Source of the DNA: Scleromitrula shiraiana | Taxonomy: Eukaryota > Ascomycota > Leotiomycetes > Helotiales > Sclerotiniaceae | Reading direction: 5' to 3' | DNA: 64,000 bases | Assembly (NCBI GenBank): GCA_028455995.1 | Contig: JABELC010000003.1 | Span: 2,108,001 to 2,172,000 of the forward strand | Part shown: positions 11,245 to 23,650 of the stretch, piece by piece | Position numbering within the stretch: position 1 is the first letter of the stretch | Layout of the letters: each line of letters begins with the position of its first letter | Program-made: the position numbers and the translations under genes | The notes under the pieces: generated by a model | Told to the model about the DNA's origin: nothing | Databases searched by the model: none | Seen by the model: only the letters and a program-made list of their open reading frames with translations

Positions 11245-12791
11245 GAATGGATTGCTTTCCTTTCTACAAATTCGATTGTTGCCAATAAAGAAATATCAGA
11301 AGCACAGCCTATTATCTGGCTCGCTCATAAAGAACAACAAGGCTGGTTGATCCTTTGGGGAGATTCTTCTCTCTCTTTCTTTCTTTCTTCCTTCCTTCCT
11401 TTCTTCCTTTCTTCTATTTTCCTTCCTTCTATTTTCCTTTAGGAATGTTTGATGGGATGACTCTCTGTTTCTTTCATGTTACAGCCCTATCCAGATTCTC
11501 AACCACGAGTAAACTACCATACCATACCCTATCTATAATCCAAATCCGAATATCCATCCATCCATCCATCCATCCATCCACACAAGCTCCATCAATAACA
11601 ACAACAAAGACATCAAAACCCTCCTCCCCTCCCCTCCCCTCCCCTCGCCTCGCCCGCCAACCCAAAACCTCGTCTAACAAACTAGAGCACACCAATCACT
11701 GCAAACCACCACTCGTCCCCCATCCTTTCCAATCAACAAATACGATTCGTCCGATCGTGATTTCCATCTCTTCTCTATACGCACTCCTATATTAAACTGA
11801 CCTATCTTATATATTTCATATATTTCATACATTTCATACATCTCATACATCTCACACATCCCATACAAACAAACAACACCCACCCACCCACCCACCCACC
11901 TACCTATATATACATCCGCCCATAGCGCAACACAAACAATCCCATCCCACCGCACAATCCCCCGCTCGTATCATACGCGCGCACGCGGCCTTCTGGAGTA
12001 GAGTGGGTAGTGCTAGCTGGGAGGCTGGCAGAGGTAAAGAGGTTGGTGTCGGGTGCCGATGTCGACGGATGCTTTATTAGGGGTTTCGTCTAGCGAATGG
12101 GGATATGTATGTATGTATGTAATGTACGGAGGTGGATGTGGAGGGGTTGATTGATTGATCGCTATCTAGAGGGCGTGCTTGGTTATTAAGTGTGGGTGAG
12201 GAGAGGGGGGGGGACGTTATTTACATGGTGGGGTGGGATTATGGTGCGGATATGGGTATTGGGTATTGGGTATTGGGTATTAGGGCAGTGTTTAAATAGG
12301 GGAGGGGATGGGATAAGATGGTGGGATTTATGGTTGCATTTGCATATATATGGTATAGTAAAGTATGTAAGGTAAAAATTACAGATAGACAGACAGATAG
12401 ATATAAAGCTCTTCCTATACATATGGATATTCTAAGCATAACGTTCGTTAAATATTCTTTCTTTCTTTCTTTCTTTCTCTTCTTTCTCACCCTCGTCAAA
12501 TCCCATCCCATGTTTTCATTTCGTCTCTCTCCTCTCCTCTGCTTTCTTTCTCTCCTTCACTCTTTCTTTCATTCGGCAACAATAGCCAAATTTGAGCAAA
12601 GGAACCCTGTCCTGCTTGGTTGACTGCTCTTATTCCCGTGATTCTCTCTTTGTGTGGGAAAACTACCACACTACCCCATACCACTCCACTCCACTCCACT
12701 CTACTTGCTCAAATCTTTCCTCCATCTGTGAAATTGTTCCAATGATATGACCAATACATCGATTCTTTAAATGTATCATCAATCCCCTCGA
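11245..12791. repeat. Gene-free spacer with many microsatellites
   Basis: About 1.5 kb downstream of LIS1, rich in short tandem repeats: CTTT/CTTC tracts at 11360-11440, (ATCC)n at about 11552-11580, (CCCCT)n at about 11625-11648, ATTTCAT/ACATCTCAT repeats at 11812-11865, (CACC)n at about 11876-11900, (TATG)n at 12102-12120, (GGGTATT)n at about 12254-12281, and (CTTT)n at 12456-12478. Open frames across it are low-complexity artefacts. The part nearest 12792 is probably LIS1 3' UTR. No gene is supported. Confidence 0.7.
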
Positions 12792-14310
12792 TCATGAAGC
12801 AAAGACCCTAACCACTTGATCCACACACCCAGTCGCAATAACACATCTAATCGTAACCTCTTTTTCCTTCGGTATCCCATTCTTAGACGGAGTCACCGTT
12901 CCGCTGCCACCTCCATTCTCCCCCCCATTAAGAAGAGGTACATCTTTGATAACATTCGGAGCCCAGCGCATACAACTTACAAAATGCCCATGCGCATCCT
13001 TCAATACCTTAACACATTTCCCCTCTTGCGCAAGATCCCAACATCTTAATGTTCGATCGTCCGCGACACTAAGAAGGTACTTCCCACCGGGATGGAAAAC
13101 TAGCGCTCGAATCCAATTATCATGTCCAATTAATGTCTTGACTAATGTTCCTCGAGCATCCCATATCTTAATGCTTTTATCTCTTGCCCCGGTTGCCACA
13201 TATTCGGCCGAACTACTTGAAGCGGGTGGTTTCTTTAATCCTGCCATGGCGGCAAGATGAGGGTAACAGGCTGGTGGGGCAAAAACACAACATTCGATGG
13301 TGTTTTCATGGCCTAGTAGAGTTGCTTTTGGATCTCCGGATGATGCATCCCATATTCTTGCGGTTTGATCAACGCCGGCTGATAAGAGCCATCGGCCATC
13401 GAAAGAAGGCGCCACATCACGAACCCAATCGGCATGCCCTCGAATGGTTTTAACGCAATATCCAGTAGAAACGTCCCATATCCGTAAAGTCTTGTCTCGA
13501 CTTGCCGAGACCAGGAGATTTCCAGATTGGGGAGATCCGGCTGCACCACTAGGTATAAATCGTACGGCGGAAACAGAATGATCGTGTCCAGGGAGCGTTC
13601 TTATATTCTTATACTCGTCGCTAGGATCCCACAATTTGATGGTTAGATCACTAGAACATGAAGCTAACAAAGTTCCTCCTCTTGGGCCACCAAAATCCAC
13701 ATCCAGTACGGCTCTTGTATGCCCTTTGACGGTTCGTTCTAGTTCTCCAAGCTCCCAGTCCCATATCTTAATCGTACAATCTTCCGAACCTGATGCCAAT
13801 GACGAGAATACGGGGTGGAACGCAACACATGTAATTCCTTCTCTGTGCGACTGGAGATTATGCCTCGCTGGCGATCTTGGTAACCAACTTGCCGGATCTT
13901 GATTTCGTTTCGATAGAGACGTGGGTGTTGCGTTGTCGATTTCACTTTGTAAAGCTGCATTCCTAGATTCAAGCTCCATTATCTGATTCCAAACAGATTA
14001 GCACATGATCCATTTGTAGCTTTTCTCTTGTTGAAGCCTCCTGTCATACCTTCTTCTGCAACCGCACCACACTTGTCCATTTCTTCTCCAGTAAGCCCTC
14101 ATACTTCTTACTCGTAGCGGCATCGAAGGTATCGCCAATATCAAGTTCTTCTCGTAACGCCGCGGCACTATTCGACAGGTTTGTTGAGGTAAAGTAAGCT
14201 ATAATGGACTTATGTCTACATCATGAGTATCAGCTACGTGAAGAGATTTGGTAAGTGATACATGTAACTTACAGCTCCTCAGCCTGCCGCGACGTCAGGA
14301 TTTGGGTCAT
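12792..14310 (-). CDS. nudF: LIS1/nudF/PAC1 dynein regulator (LisH-WD40)
   Basis: Three exons (14310-14273, 14215-14050, 13982-12792) with GT-AG introns give 464 residues. The start MTQILTSRQAEEL continues as HKSIIAYFTS, the LisH dimerisation motif (about residues 8-40). A coiled coil follows (about 55-80, KKWTSVVRLQKKIMELESRN), then seven WD40 repeats (about 110-464) with SGSEDCTIKIWD, SCSSDLTIKLWD, SASRDKTLRIWD, SAGVDQTARIWD, TGARDKSIKIWD and SVADDRTLRCWD. The Ala/Ser-rich insertion before the TGARDK repeat is usual in fungal orthologues. LIS1 binds the dynein motor domain and regulates cargo loading and nuclear migration. It is head-to-head with the microtubule polymerase gene at 16018. 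The 14310 start is fixed by the LisH continuity. Confidence 0.96.
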
Positions 14311-16017
14311 GGCGATTTATTGTATGCGATACATGAAGTTTGAATGTGGACGAGATGATACAGAATAATTAATTTTCCAAAAGGCGATACATGCGCCTAA
14401 TGGCGAAGGATGGATTAAAAAGTTTGTTGCTTTATCACCGAGTCTTGGAAATAGATAGGTATGTATGGATGGAATTTTTTTTTTCTTTAAGAAAGAATTG
14501 TAGAAATAAATTAAATTGTAATTGTATTGTGTTATGTTGTGGTTTATGCCTTCGTCTTTTTTTGGGTTGTAGTAACGTTTGGTCTGTTCTACATTTGATG
14601 TCTCTGCACGTATGTATGCACACGCCTTCTCATACAGTTAATCTACTCAGACAATTAAATTAACCTACCTACTCAAACACTTAACTTATAACTAATAACA
14701 AATATGGCCGTACCTTTCTTTTATCTATTTGTTTGTTTATTTATTTATTATCCATTAATTATTGATTATTTATGCTTGTGAAGCGCGGGGTGTACATTGT
14801 CCATAAATTTCTAAGTCCTTATTATTATTATTATACTTAGTATTAGGTACTTTCCATAGTAGAAAGTTGAAATACCGTAAAATATATATCTTATTTACAG
14901 TAATTTGATTTTATGATATTACTCTTTATAGAATTCATTAATAAGATTGAGGTTGATGGTAATGTTTCTTCTACTTTTTTACTTGTTTATTTGTTTACTT
15001 TTTTACTTGAGTACTTGTTTACTTATTAATTCTTCAATGTTGTTAACTCTAATACTTCAACTATTAAAAAGGCCCTAAAATCAATAAAGTTAAAAGATTA
15101 ACCTAACAACAATATTGACTTTATTAACTTGGAAGCCCTCAAGTGCTAGAGATTCACTTATTATTACTATGCGTAACAGTACCTAGGGTAGTAGTCATTG
15201 GTAGTAATGTAAGGCAAAAAAACAATACCCAACAATGTTTCCCCCCTGATTACAATATTATAAAGAGCCCGTAGAGCCTTAAGAAAGCACAGACCAATTC
15301 TATATATTTATTACAGGGGTCAATCTTCAAATCTTCGTCGTTACGGTGACGGTGACGGTGACAAGATTTCGCTTTTCAATTTATTTTAATATCAATATCA
15401 ATATCAACATCAACATCAACATCAACATCAACGTCAACGTCAACAACACCAGCGCATCAAATTAATTCTATTACTTGACCGACGACTTATCCTAAATAAT
15501 ACTCAAAATAATATTCAAAATAAAAAAGATATTGATTGATAAGCTTTTCGAATACTTATACTTATTATTACATTTACATCTGAAAGAAAGATTTAAAAGA
15601 TATTTAGAATTTCTTATACATACATAATTCTATTATACTTCTTCCAAGGAAAAGAATAGGAATAAACCAAAGATATCTATAGACTTATCTATAGACTACC
15701 TAGCCCTGGGTACTTTCAAAATCTATTTACCCCACGACACGACTGCATAATTATAAGTTCTTTTTAATTTTGCGCCGAATTCAAAACTGGTAGGTGAACA
15801 AACCCCTTTGCTCTTTCCAACTTCAGATATTCATAAAGATGATCGGATTTATTAATGCTTTACGATCTTGTCCTACTACTTCTTCATGCAAGATTAAGCA
15901 TGAAGAAGCACTACTTAACTCCATATTTGAAGATCGATGTCTCTACGGAAGCTAATAACCAAGCGCACAGGGAAACAAAAACTACCAAATACCCCTCCAA
16001 AAGTTACAACAGCCAAT
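14311..16017. promoter_or_regulatory. Divergent upstream region, LIS1 / TOG gene
   Basis: About 1.7 kb shared between two divergently transcribed microtubule genes. It is AT-rich with TTTA/TTGT runs at 14720-15020. Tandem short repeats lie at 15340-15365 (GGTGAC units) and 15393-15447 (AATATC, then AACATC and AACGTC hexamers). The 150 bp before 16018 are A/C-rich, consistent with a 5' leader. No clear TATA box was assigned. Small frames in it have no recognisable domain. Confidence 0.5.
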
Positions 16018-18876
16018 ATGGCAGATCAAGAAGAAGATTTCAGTTCCCTACCTCTCCCTGATAGATTTCAACATAAGGTTCGTCAATATTCTTGAATATC
16101 TGCTTCTCGGGCGCAAACAATTTCCACTATGCGCACATAGGACTGACATTTTTACTCACTCGCAGATATGGAAAGTAAGAAAGGCCGCATATGAAGATGC
16201 GGCAAAGCAATTCGAAGCTACACCAGATGAGCACGATCCCGTATTTCGACCATTTTTACAAGATCCGGGATTATGGAAGGGGGCGGTAGCAGATTCGAAC
16301 GTTGCAGCACAGCAGGAAGGTATTGCTTCACTATGTGCATTTCTTAAATTTGGAGGACGTGAACACTGTACTAGGACACGAAGTTCAACCATGGCTCCTT
16401 TAGTGGAGAAAGGACTTAGTTCGACAAGAGCTGCTACCAAAGCCTCTGCTCTCGAAGCCATTTTACTTTATGTCGAATTAGATGTTGCAGGACCTGTTAT
16501 AGAGGAACTTTTACCAGCATTATCAAATAAACAACCAAAGATTGTTGCTGCCACAGTAGCCGCGATGACCGCTATCTTTCACAATTATGGATGCAAAACT
16601 GTGGACCCTAAGCCAGTCCTCAAAATTCTTCCCAAACCGTTTGGACACGCGGATAAGAACGTACGTGCGGAAGCTACAAACTTAGCTGTTGAATTTTACA
16701 GATGGCTCCGTGAGGCCATGAAACCAATGTTCTGGGGGGACCTCAAGCCAACTCAACAAACGGATATGGAAGCACAGTTTGAGAAGATAAAAGGCGAACC
16801 GGCACCAAAACAAGAGCGATTTCTACGATCACAGCAAGCAGCAATGTCCAGGGCGCCTGCACCAGGAGAGGGCGGTGCAGAGGAAGAGGATGATTTAGAA
16901 GCCGAGGGTGTCGAAATTGATGCATTTGACCTAGCCGAGCCACAGGATGTGTTGTCTAAAGTACCAGCAAATTTTCACGAACAGTTAGCATCATCGAAAT
17001 GGAAAGAACGAAAGGAAGCATTGGAGGCCCTATTCGCATGCGTTAATGTTCCAAGAATCAAGGACGGCGATTTCAATGAGATAGTCCGTGGTTTAGCGAA
17101 GTGTATGAAGGACGCCAACATAGCAGTTGTCACACAAGCTGCACAATGTATCGAAATGTTAGCCAAGGGTTTACGGAAGGGATTTGGGAAGCACCGCTCT
17201 GTCGTCCAAGGACCTATAATGGAGAGATTAAAGGAGAAGAAAGCTTCCGTGTCAGATGCTCTTGGCGCTGCATTGGATGGTGTTTTCGCAGCTACAAATT
17301 TAACTGAGTGTTTAGAAGAGACGCTTGAATTCTTGAAGCACAAAAATCCTCAGGTAAAAGAAGGAACAGTGAAATTTCTGATCAGATCCTTGAAAACCAC
17401 TAGAGAAGCTCCATCGAAAGAGGAAGTTGGAAAAATTTCCGAAGCCGCAAAGAAATTACTTGCAGAATCTAGTGAAGGATTACGGTCAGCCGGTGCCGAA
17501 GTTTTGGGTACTGTGATGAAGATTATGGGCGAGCGTGCCATGAATCCACATCTTGAAGGATTAGATGATATTCGAAAAACCAAGATTAAGGAATACTTTG
17601 ATACTGCTGAAGTTAAAGCGAAGGACAAGCCTAAGCCTCCACCTGCACCTGTAGCGCCTAAAGCAGCACCCTCAGCGGCACCTAAGAAAACCATGGTAAA
17701 AAAGGCTGCTGTGAAAAAACCTCCTCCAGCTCCTAGTCCATATGCGCAGGAAGCCCCGTTGGCACCGCAGCCTACATCGAGAAGCGCTCCTGGTTCAAAG
17801 CTTGGTAAGCCATCTGGTCTTGGATTAAAACCACCAGGTAAACGAACTGTTGCCGGACCTGGAGCTGCCGCACCCCCAACATCGCCCAAACGTTCTGCAC
17901 CACCAGCCTCACCGATTGAAGATGAAGCACCACCTCCACCTCGTATGGGTCTAGGTCGTGGACTTGCTGGTCGGTCCTTGGCAAAAGCACCCGCTGTCAG
18001 CACAGCTCCCCCTGCATCTTCAATGTCCCCTCTACCAAATGCCGGCTTGACTGCTCTAGAACGAGCTGAGCTGGAAGAGTTACGACAGGACAAAGAACGC
18101 TTACAACGCCAGAATGATGAACTTCGCCAAGAACGCTCGCGGCTCAACTCAGAGGTTCAGGAACTTAAGAATCAAAATGCACACTTAATTGAAGACCATA
18201 CGAGAGATGTTTTATCTATCAAGGCAAAGGAAACCCAGCTTGTGCGTGCGAGATCAGATGGTGAGGCTGCGGAAGCAATGTGTGCACAGCTAAAGAGGGA
18301 AATGGAGAGATTAAAGCGTGCATTATCAACAGCCGAAAGAGTTAACAGCCCATCAACGGGTCTTGCTAGCCCAGGGCGTGACGGTATAAATGATGATGGT
18401 GGTGCTTTACGCGAATCAATGTACGGTGTATCTTCAGACAGTGGACGACCAGGTTATAGCAGCAGCCGTGCTCGCATGTCACTTGCATCTTCGATGAGTG
18501 AGGAGAGGGAGAACGGAAGCGATTCCGGTACATACGGGCGCAAGAAATTAAGTCCCGAATTAGATGTTCCGAGGAATGGGCGAACGAGTGTTGCGGGTGG
18601 TAGTGGAAGAGCCAGTCCGGCATTACAATCTTACATGAGTGATAGGAGTGGTACTGCGACTTTAAAGAGTGATGGTAATGGAAGTGGGGTGGAGAGCTGG
18701 AAGAGAGCTGCCGAGGTCACGAGTGCTCTAAAGGCTAAAATCGAACAGATGAAGGTGAGATACATACAGATACAGATCCCTTACCCTTGTCAAGCATCTG
18801 TCATATCGTTTTGTCAATTTTACTAATCATATTTCTATTCTATTCATAGGCACGGCAAGGTCTTTCGAGGTCGTGA
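16018..18876 (+). CDS. XMAP215/Alp14/Stu2 TOG microtubule polymerase
   Basis: Three exons (16018-16077, 16166-18754, 18850-18876) give 891 residues, close to yeast Stu2 (888). The N-terminus MADQEEDFSSLPLPDRFQHK continues in exon 2 as IWKVRKAAYEDAAKQFE, the first helices of TOG1, including the tubulin-contacting Trp. Further HEAT repeats include NVRAEATNLAVEFYRWL, then TOG2 from about residue 275 (LASSKWKERKEALEALFACV) to about 490. A basic Pro/Ala/Lys-rich linker (about 520-680) binds the microtubule lattice. A coiled coil follows (about 680-770, LERAELEELRQDKERLQRQ) for dimerisation, then a Ser-rich tail. The last exon adds only eight residues. The family catalyses tubulin addition at plus ends, kinetochores and spindle poles. 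Two TOG domains with a dimerising coil is the yeast/fungal form. Confidence 0.93.
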
Positions 18877-19635
18877 ACACAAGGTACCAGCAGATAGATG
18901 GCGAAAGGAAAGAAAGGGAATGGCAATGGCAAGGCAAGGGAAAGGAATGGTTTATTGGCATTGATTAATTCATCATCCGGTGTTGTGGTCATGCTTGGTA
19001 TTTGCTTTTGTTTTCCTTTCTTGGCGGGAGTGATAGGTTGGGATGGGATGAATGCACGGGCTTAGGTGGCATAGGCAGGCATTTTTTTATTTTATTTACG
19101 TGCGGCATACTATAATGTAGGAGGATTCTTTTCCATTTGACGAAGAGTGGTGTTCTACATACTTGCTGGCTGACTGGTTGGCTGGCTGGTGGGGTGGTGG
19201 GGTGGTGGGTGGTGGCTGTGGCTATGACAATTAGTGTTGTGAGCGAAGAAGATGAGAACCTGGAGAAGAAGAGGAAGGAAAAATACCATATCTTTGACTT
19301 TTATTGTATTGTGTGTTGTTTTTGTGTGCGCGTGTATGCGTGTATGTATAGAGATTCCCCATTATGTGCTTGCTAGCCTACTTAGTTGTTTTCTCTCTTT
19401 TCGACGTTGGGACTGTACTGCTTCTATCATCCATCTAGCTAGTAGATCAATACCCATACAATAATTCTGCTAAGCACATTACAATACAATACAATACGAT
19501 ACAATACGTTATATATCCATTCTATCTAACAACCACTCAACCACTCAACCACTCAACCACTCACTCTACTCCCCTCCACGATATCTATCTACTCTACTCC
19601 CCCTCTCCCATCAACACAAGCCACCAAAGCCACAC

Positions 19636-19672
<37 letters not shown>

Positions 19673-20385
19673 TACACACACACACACTCACACATCTATA
19701 TGTATATACGTTACATTTCACAAATCCGGCTCGGCCTTTTTCACCGTCATTTTCTTTCTTACAGGTGAAGCGAGATAAGTTACACGACATATTGAATTTT
19801 ACAAACGAGCATAGCTTGCTTTTCGCTCGTTGGATTTTTTTTTTTTTTTTTTTTGGTTTCTCGATCTCGATTGAGTGAGGGAGGGTAGGGGGGGGGAGAG
19901 AGACTGTTTGTTTGTGAGTTTGTTTGTTTGATGATAAATAGTCGTATGAGTGGTCGTATGGATGGTCCAATGGGTGATTAGATATCTAGGTCATCGTGTG
20001 ACGGTTTTTATTTCATTTTATTTTATTTCATTTTATCTCATTTTATTTTGTTTCATTTTATTTTATTTTATTTTATTCCATAAGGATGATTGATTATATT
20101 TGTTTTATGTTGGCCGCCGTTTAGTGTCGTGTCGATTGATTGGTTTATTACTAGTAGGTGATTTGATTATGGATGGTATGGATGGACTAATCGGGTAGTA
20201 TTTGTTTTCTCTGTGGTATGGATGGATGGATGGATGGATGGACGGTCGACATGGATTGGATATGTAGGTAGGTAGGCGTTATAGTGAAAGAAGGTAAGGT
20301 AAGGGAAGGGAGAGAGGGAGGGGTTGGAGGGAAGTTATGGTTATATATGTTGTGTGAGGGTTTTTATTTGTATGTATGATCATGA
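18877..20385. repeat. Gene-free spacer with microsatellites
   Basis: About 1.5 kb downstream of the TOG gene. Contents: GGTGG/GGCTG repeats at 19170-19220, (AATAC)n at about 19480-19508, CAACCACT repeats at 19530-19562, a (CA)n tract at 19631-19690, a 20-base T run at 19835-19854, (ATTTT)n at 20006-20077, and (GGAT)n at 20219-20242. The nearest part is probably 3' UTR. Open frames here are repeat artefacts. No gene is seen. Confidence 0.7.
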
Positions 20386-20387
20386 TA

Positions 20388-21438
20388 CTCGGTTAAATTA
20401 AAATTGAAACACGCGTAAAATAAGCGAATTACTAGTAGTAGTATCTCAAAATCGATGATTTTATATCAATATAAATAAATGAATTGATTATTTTAGTATA
20501 AAATTATTTAACTTGAAGATAATATTAAATTTAATTATTTTTATAATAAATTTACTAGTAGTAGTAACTTGAACTTAATAAATATCATCATGATAATATA
20601 AAATAAAAACTTCAAGTTATAATTTATTATTACTAGTAGTAGTATAATAACTTGAATTATAAAAATACTATAAATTATTGTATATACTAATAGTAAAAAT
20701 TTAAAATGATTTTGATGCTACTAAGTGACTCGAATAAGTTTTAACTTCAAGTTGTCTGATAGTGAAAATTAACTTCAAGTTGAAAGTTATAATAATATTT
20801 AATAATATTATTTATACTAAACTTCAAGTTGAAATATTACTATTTAAAAAAATTTATTAATTATATTATTATTATATTAAATTTTTATATACTATAAGTT
20901 AATAATATATACTAGTAATATTTATTATTAATATATTATTATTAATAAATATTAATAAAACTTTTTTTTATATTACTAGTAATAGTATTTTTAAATATAT
21001 TTTCATTATTACTATTAATAATATTATGATTTTTTAAATAATAGAATATTAAAAAAGTTGAAAATAAATTTATCATCATGATACTACTAGTATTAATAAC
21101 TTAAAGTTAGTTCGAGTTCATTCAAGTTCATTCATGTTACTATTAGTAGTAGTATAATTAAGTTATTGAAGTATTAAACTTCAAGTTGTATTAAATTGAC
21201 TCGGAATAATATTCTACTAGTAATATGATATTACTATAAATTTATCAAAAAATATTTTGACTAAAAAAAAAGTATATACTAGTAATTATATAATCCATTA
21301 ACTTGAAAATAATCAAAGTAATATTAATACTACTAGTAGAAATATAGTAAATAATTTAAATTAAAGTGTTCTGTACAAAATCGTTGATTTTGAGGTTATT
21401 TAGCAATTTGCGCGTGTTTCAATTTTCATTTAATCGAG
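20388..21438. mobile_element. AT-rich TIR element A (MITE-like), TA target site
   Basis: The 1051-bp block is extremely AT-rich and bounded by terminal inverted repeats. The left end from 20388 and the reverse complement of the right end from 21438 share 26 of 28 positions (CTCG, TTAAAT, AAAATTGAAACACGCG). After about 20-30 bp they share a second block, CTCAAAATC followed by GATTTT. The left arm has an extra ACTAGTAGTAGTAT stretch between the two blocks. Both ends abut TA, consistent with a TA duplication as in Tc1/mariner-type elements. No coding homology remains inside. The interior repeats AACTTCAAGTT-like and ACTAGTAGTAG-like motifs many times. I infer a RIP-degraded non-autonomous DNA transposon. 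Confidence 0.7.
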
Positions 21439-21440
21439 TA

Positions 21441-23616
21441 TACTAGTAGTATATATGTACGTAGGGAGTTAGGTATGCATAAGATGGATATTCTCCGAAT
21501 TCCGGTATTTTTTGGTTTTGGGATTGGGGTTGGAATTTGTATTGATGGGATACGATAAGTCAGATATACAAATATACAGTAGTAACTAACTAACTTTGTA
21601 ATGATATCACATACACTACTATTATGGTGGTGACGTGATATGGCCGATGCGATGTGATAATACATACATACATGCATCAGAAACCCCCAACTCTCTTCAA
21701 GTTGACATAATAAAATTTCGCAAAGCTTGATCACATCACTGTAGGGAACGTACCTAACTAAATATCGGAGATACGATACCGTGTTGAAAATTCAACGTGA
21801 TGTTGGCCGAAGGAGCCAAGTAAAGTAAGAAATAAGCAACGGCAGTGCTCGGAGATGAAGAAAATACCATAGCATAGCCATAGGTTAGTCTGTATTTTAC
21901 GTGATGGAGAGGTTCTAGAACATCTGTTGGTATTGGTACCGGTATTGGGATTGGGATTGGGATTGGAGATATAATCGAATGTCTTGGGAAGTTTGAGAGA
22001 TTGGGGATTTGGGGGTTGGGATCCTTCCCGATAAGAGGTTTGAGGCTTTCATGTCTTGCTTGTCTGTTGGTACATACATACATACATACATACATACATA
22101 CTATAGGTATCTATTCGTTTGGTGTTAGATATATCTCGTATATGGATCGCCATGGTGGATTGTATGTAGTACACACCGCTTTCATTTCGCATCATTCATT
22201 GACATTGATAGGTAAGTGATGGTATTCCGATCATCATATTTACTTTGACAGGACAAGAAAAGATATGGATATGGATATCCTTGACAGTTCGTTACGTTTC
22301 TCGTATGATGGGGCGGGCAGTGAAAAATGAATGCATGTCATATCACATCAATCACAACGGTCGGACATAACTGCGAAATGAAACAGCGGCACGGATATAT
22401 GATGAAGGAAACTAACTACGCGACGGTTGATGATTTCCTTATAGAATCATTTGAGAAGGGATGGAATGGGATGGGGAAATGGATAATGTGGACGGAGGTG
22501 GGAAATTGTCAGCGTAGGTAAGATTGGGTTCTTTAGTGGTATGGACGGATGGATGGATGGATGGATAGATGGATGGATCTTTCGGGGATATGTGGACGTT
22601 GCGGTTGCTTGGTCCGTGAGATCTGGATTGGGAATAAGATGGGATGGGATGGGATGGGATGGTTGTATTGTAGTGTAGTTCCCCCCATGTTATGGATGAT
22701 GGTCAAATGTACTCCACTGTAAGCAACATTTAAGCTCTGAGCAGAGGGCAGCGCACTACTGTAGTCATGCATGTGCATTATTTTCCCTCCGAGCTTGGGC
22801 AGTGATGATCATGACACACTCATGTATAGTTCTATACCTAGAACCTAGGTAGATACATACGATATGAGTTTATCTGCATTCTGTCTGCACTACAACATAT
22901 TGATAAAGCAAATAACTACAATCGTACTCTCCAAGTTATTGGGATATTGAATTTTAGAACTAGGGGGAGTAGATGGAAGTATCGTTCCAATACCGCTACG
23001 GATATAACAGGGTAGATTGTCGAAAAATTCCAAACTTTGGTAGCGATTGAATATGTGCAGCTTGAGTGACGATCACTGCATGGTAAGGTGAGGTTTCAAA
23101 GGGTGTTTTTTTACTTGGTAACTAAGTCTAAGCTGATGGATGATATCAGAAACGGGCTTTGAAATTCCATGACTGCCTACGTACGTAGTAGTGCATTGTT
23201 GTATATATGACATGCTATTATTAATTAGAACGAATACGTGGAATTAACACTATCATTGAGGATCGGAAGTTGACTTTGGGGGGTCTTTGCTTTCCAATGA
23301 TTGATAACTTTCGTTTTGAATGATGAATGAGGCAGGTAGGGGGTCTTGTAAGTTACTCAGGTTGGTAGATGTAAGAATGACCGGTGAGAGAATATGGGGG
23401 GTGAGAAAGCTATCGGATGGAGTGAACGAAGAGGGAAATGTCTAACGAATCTTTTGAGTGAAGGCATTTTCATGGATAGCTGAATGAGTAGAACCAAGTA
23501 TTGAGAGCTTTCAAAGCGGCTGATAGTTGGCATGGCAGATGGTCGTACGAGATTTATTCTTCTCAGTTTTATTTATTATATGCAGGAACGATGTAAAATA
23601 TTTAATTATGTATGTG

Positions 23617-23650
<34 letters not shown>

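Noticed and set aside
11355..11795. 146-codon plus-strand frame
   Set aside because: Runs through CTTT, ATCC and CCCCT microsatellites; Phe/Ser/Pro low complexity, not a gene.
17350..18147. 265-codon minus-strand frame
   Set aside because: Antisense shadow of the Pro/Ala-rich linker of the TOG protein; Gly/Ala-rich artefact.
19611..19970. 119-codon minus-strand frame
   Set aside because: Encoded by the CA repeat and the T run (VCVCVCV); repeat artefact.
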